This document shows positions 61,606-64,000 of a DNA stretch of 64,000 nt, piece by piece (the stretch's first letter is position 1; the number at the start of each line of letters is the position of its first letter). A program made the position numbers and the translations under genes. The notes under the pieces are model-generated. The model searched no databases, was not told where the DNA came from, and saw only the letters and a list, made by a program, of their open reading frames with translations. The stretch is from Vanrija pseudolonga (taxonomy: Eukaryota > Basidiomycota > Tremellomycetes > Trichosporonales > Trichosporonaceae), in NCBI RefSeq assembly GCF_020906515.1, contig NC_085852.1:62001-126000 (forward strand). The letters are read 5' to 3'.

Positions 61606-61825
61606 TAGAACATGACCTTAGCCGTTCCCTCTATCCAGTAGTTCCACCAGAGATGTGCACCGCGGCTTCCTACGTGTCGAGCTTGATGAGCTTAGAACGG
61701 CGAATCGGCGGTTCGCCGGTAGATTCCCGCACATCGTTCAGCGCCGGCCATGACACTCGTCGCCTTCTGCTCAAGCTGCCATCGGTTCAGTATCAAGCTC
61801 CGTCGGAGATACATCTTGCATGCAG

Positions 61826-62227
61826 TCACTCCTGCGCTTCCTGAGAGATGACCATGCCGATGAAGAGTTCCGGTGTCTCGTCCTCGTGTTTCGGGACCAC
61901 CGGAATCCCAAACTCGACCAGTATGTCGCTCACGCCCGCCCCGGGCGAAGCAGCCATCATGCGCCTCGTGAGCAGGTTATACTGCTCGGGCGGGAGGGCG
62001 GCCATGGCGGCGTCTTGCGCCTCGATAATCTTGAGATCTTCGAGGGAAATAGCCGCGCGGTCCGCCTCCTGGTGTGCGCGCATCTCCGCCGCCCACCCGG
62101 CCTCGAGATGCCAGGACTCGCCCGAGAACCTGTCAATGACCACGCCGTCCGCGAAGCGCGTGCGCCTGACTTGCTCGCCGAGCGCTCCGTTCCCCTCTTT
62201 CGTTTTCTCCCCGCGGTCCGTGAGCAT
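61826..62227 (-). CDS. hypothetical acidic protein, minus strand
   Basis: Minus-strand frame of 133 residues from the ATG at 62227 to TGA at 61826-61828. It reads GVVIDRFSGESWHLEAGW, HQEADRAAISLEDLKIIEAQD, LPPEQYNLLTRRMMAAS, SDILVEFGIPVVPKHEDETPE, with the longer of these given only in part. Composition is protein-like, acidic and mainly helical, with no membrane segment and no array block. The frame is open a little further upstream (EQVITSLNDS), so a 5' exon or another start is possible. I do not recognise a family. A frame on the opposite strand overlaps but is Ser/Arg-rich and looks like a shadow. Confidence 0.5.
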   Translation of the reverse strand: MLTDRGEKTKEGNGALGEQVRRTRFADGVVIDRFSGESWHLEAGWAAEMRAHQEADRAAISLEDLKIIEAQDAAMAALPPEQYNLLTRRMMAASPGAGVSDILVEFGIPVVPKHEDETPELFIGMVISQEAQE

Positions 62228-62739
62228 GGAGTCGTTCAGGCTGGTGATGACTTGTTCGGGGGGATGTGGTCCATTGTCTTGTTTGTGGTGGATGGGGCGG
62301 TTGTGAGAGGCGGAGTGGGAAGGGCGATGAGGTCATCGTCGGGCGGAGCCTGGGTGGTGGCGTGATCCGCAGCCTCGGGGCGATCTGATCTGCGGCCGGA
62401 TCGGCGGGGAGCTGTGGGGGATCTGCAGCTTGTTTATCTGGGGGATCTTGGTCCGCCACGCCCATTCCAGAACGTGGCGAGCTTCGTTGTGACGGCGAAG
62501 CAGGCAGTGCAGAAGCCGGCCTGTCGTGCTGCGTCCTCTATCCGAATGGCACGACTTGCCTATCCTCCCGAAACGCAGGCGGGGTGCGTCGAGGCCCTGG
62601 TCGTCAAGGACTCTTGTCATTCCAGTGGACAAGTTCGGAATTGTCAAACCCTGAGACACCATCTTGTGCGTGAAATAAAGGTGACCCGAGAAAAACCACA
62701 CCCTGTCGCATGCACACACCTCTCCACGCCCACCTCACG
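62228..62739. other. intergenic before member 35
   Basis: ~510 bases between opposed starts; no further gene seen. GAAATAAAGG at 62670-62679 is weakly TATA-like. Confidence 0.38.
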
Positions 62740-63993
62740 ATGCTAGCAATCGACAGCACGGCGTACCCGCACATCGTGGAGCGCATCCTCGTCGACGTGA
62801 TCGCCAACGCGAGCTCGGTCTCGGACCTCGTCTCGTGGCGCACGACCAACAGACACTGCCGCGACCTGGCCGATGCACGGCTCTTCCACCACGCCGTCGT
62901 GCGGCGCACCCCGCTTACCACGCCAGCTCAGCACCTATATGCCTGGAGTTCAGAGCTATGGTCTGCCCTGTCGTGGATCACTCGACCCCTCGCCCCCGCT
63001 CCACACCGGGACGACAAGCTCATGGGCTTTCTCGGCCCGCGGATACTCGAAACCGAGGAGCACAAGTATCCCAAGTACCAAGAGTGGAGGCACGTTGGCA
63101 AGACGTTGATCGCGTTCGAGCCGGCGCCATTGTCTGGCATCAAGGCGGATGCTCCAATGCCCATGCTTCCTTGGAAGTTGGACATGCTCGACATTGAAGG
63201 GAGTGGACGACATGTCGAGAAGGCGTTCGCACTCGCGACCGCCCCATCCGACGAGTTCCTCGCGCAGAAGCAACACCGTATCGGCGCAATACCTGATCAC
63301 TGCGAGTTTGTTACCCCTCCACCGATGGCACCGCGCACTTCACCTCTCCTCCTCCGCCGCTTTGGCTCGGCGACACAAGAGATGTGGGAGGGTGACAAAA
63401 TCGACACCGTTGTGGACTTTTACACCGCGGGACGCTGGCGCCGGGATTCGTACGTGCCCAAGACTTCCAACTACGTGCGGCACCTCGAATGGTACGACCA
63501 TCCCTTTTACAACGCGAGTAATCAATTCTACATCCGTAGTGGTGGTGGACCGGTGGACCGGGGGACGCTCGTGCTCGCCCCGCACTGTGCGCCGCCGAGG
63601 GCCGACATCGTCCTGCAAGACGTTGTCAACTTTTCAAAGCACTTTGCCGAGGGCCTCCTCATGGGCCAGACGCTCTTCACCGTCGTCGGGCTAGAGAACT
63701 GGCTCCCCAACGCCGACCACGAGGATATCAGGACAAACATGATCCACGGCGCACGCTCGGAGGCCGGACGTGTTAGGTACTGGGGCGGAGAGACGGACGA
63801 CATCAACTCGCTGCGGCGAAAGGGCTCGCATACCTTGGACGAGATGAGGGCGGTGTATGCCGGAGTCCGCTTCCTCACCGTCGAGGAGTGGTGGGGCGAG
63901 CTGGGTGAGATGAAAGATGTTCTGGGCGTATGGCCGGTCGAGCTACAGACAGTCCATGAGCCTTGTTGTATAGACGACGAGTGGTCGTGGTAA
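62740..63993 (+). CDS. array member 35: large F-box-like protein
   Basis: Single exon, 417 residues; the ATG before MLAIDSTAYPHIVERIL is preferred to one ten codons upstream. F-box-like segment ~4-50, with a few extra residues (VDVIANASSVSDLVSW, TTNRHCRDLADARLF). Core: LPWKLDMLDIEG, LLLRRFG, DTVVDFYTA, NYVRHLEWYD, RGTLVLAPHCAPP, FTVVGLENWLPN, RFLTVEEWWGELGEMKDVLGVW. It is lengthened between the F-box and the core by ~100 residues with Trp/Pro-rich text (LYAWSSELWSALSWITRP). A short Cys pair (EPCCIDDEW) closes the protein. It lies beyond the minus-strand block and may start a further stretch outside the window. Confidence 0.82.
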   Translation: MLAIDSTAYPHIVERILVDVIANASSVSDLVSWRTTNRHCRDLADARLFHHAVVRRTPLTTPAQHLYAWSSELWSALSWITRPLAPAPHRDDKLMGFLGPRILETEEHKYPKYQEWRHVGKTLIAFEPAPLSGIKADAPMPMLPWKLDMLDIEGSGRHVEKAFALATAPSDEFLAQKQHRIGAIPDHCEFVTPPPMAPRTSPLLLRRFGSATQEMWEGDKIDTVVDFYTAGRWRRDSYVPKTSNYVRHLEWYDHPFYNASNQFYIRSGGGPVDRGTLVLAPHCAPPRADIVLQDVVNFSKHFAEGLLMGQTLFTVVGLENWLPNADHEDIRTNMIHGARSEAGRVRYWGGETDDINSLRRKGSHTLDEMRAVYAGVRFLTVEEWWGELGEMKDVLGVWPVELQTVHEPCCIDDEWSW

Positions 63994-64000
63994 ATGCCTT

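Noticed and set aside
1-64000. transposon or retroelement origin of the array
   Set aside because: No transposase, integrase or reverse-transcriptase motifs, no long terminal or inverted repeats noticed by eye; members keep promoters and introns, so segmental duplication is simpler.

Overview
The window looks like nuclear DNA of a GC-rich basidiomycete yeast. The features that suggest this are very short spliceosomal introns (about 32 to 63 bases where I could place them, with GTGAGT/GTACGT-type donors and CTGAC/CTAAC-like branch sequences), pyrimidine-rich leaders before start codons, a eukaryotic tRNA-Gln, and genes of the sulfur-assimilation nucleotidase (MET22/HAL2) and Aa_trans permease types. 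The style resembles Tremellomycetes, perhaps Trichosporonales, but that placement is an inference from gene style only.

Layout. 1-412: 3' end of an alpha/beta-hydrolase gene. 792-3343: two members of the dominant family described below. 3965-10322: four tandem intron-rich genes for four-helix, MARVEL-like membrane proteins with a conserved dibasic KR-KKGGG stretch. 10970-22914: array members with a split zinc-ribbon-like tail, one of them on the minus strand, plus a secreted NADase-like (TNT-domain) gene on the minus strand at 19291-20258. 23195-23266: tRNA-Gln(CUG). 23629-26353: two members that have lost the F-box and carry a basic N-terminus, preceded by MluI cell-cycle boxes. 26527-36289: six members of a Cys/His subfamily (DHRWRC type) that end in a conserved micro-exon. 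36632-37693: MET22-like nucleotidase. 38486-39664: a divergent member. 40378-42055: amino-acid permease. 42455-63993: a second long run of mostly single-exon members, including a fused double copy, two 3' fragments and a minus-strand block at 57868-61605.

The dominant theme is one lineage-expanded family. I count 35 loci: 32 complete or nearly complete, and 3 fragments. The shared plan is an N-terminal F-box-like segment (FPHLIDxII...LLxLRxTSRxFRDRxDxLLFxHV) followed by about 250 residues with a fixed order of short blocks: LPFxPxxVRVxDI, LHTLRRxG, TLVDFxDL, RRYVLHx, WVLVLHP, LTIVGxE, and RFLTxDEWxxELGDRREIEGxW. The hydrophobic, strand-like blocks suggest an irregular leucine-rich-repeat or beta-rich substrate-binding domain. 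My inference is that these are adaptor proteins for SCF-type ubiquitin ligases with fast-diversifying targets. The C-termini define three groups: (I) a C-x2-C motif, a phase-0 intron, then a second Cys pair; (II) a Cys/His motif after the F-box plus a phase-2 micro-exon encoding S-G-Y-P-L-like residues; (III) no tail. Birth-and-death evolution is visible as truncated copies, a fusion, F-box loss, and three genes whose frame is shifted by one base.

The remaining genes (hydrolase, permease, nucleotidase, tRNA) look like ordinary residents into which the array has expanded. Exon boundaries were placed by eye from splice signals and frame agreement among paralogues. No alignment or database search was possible.
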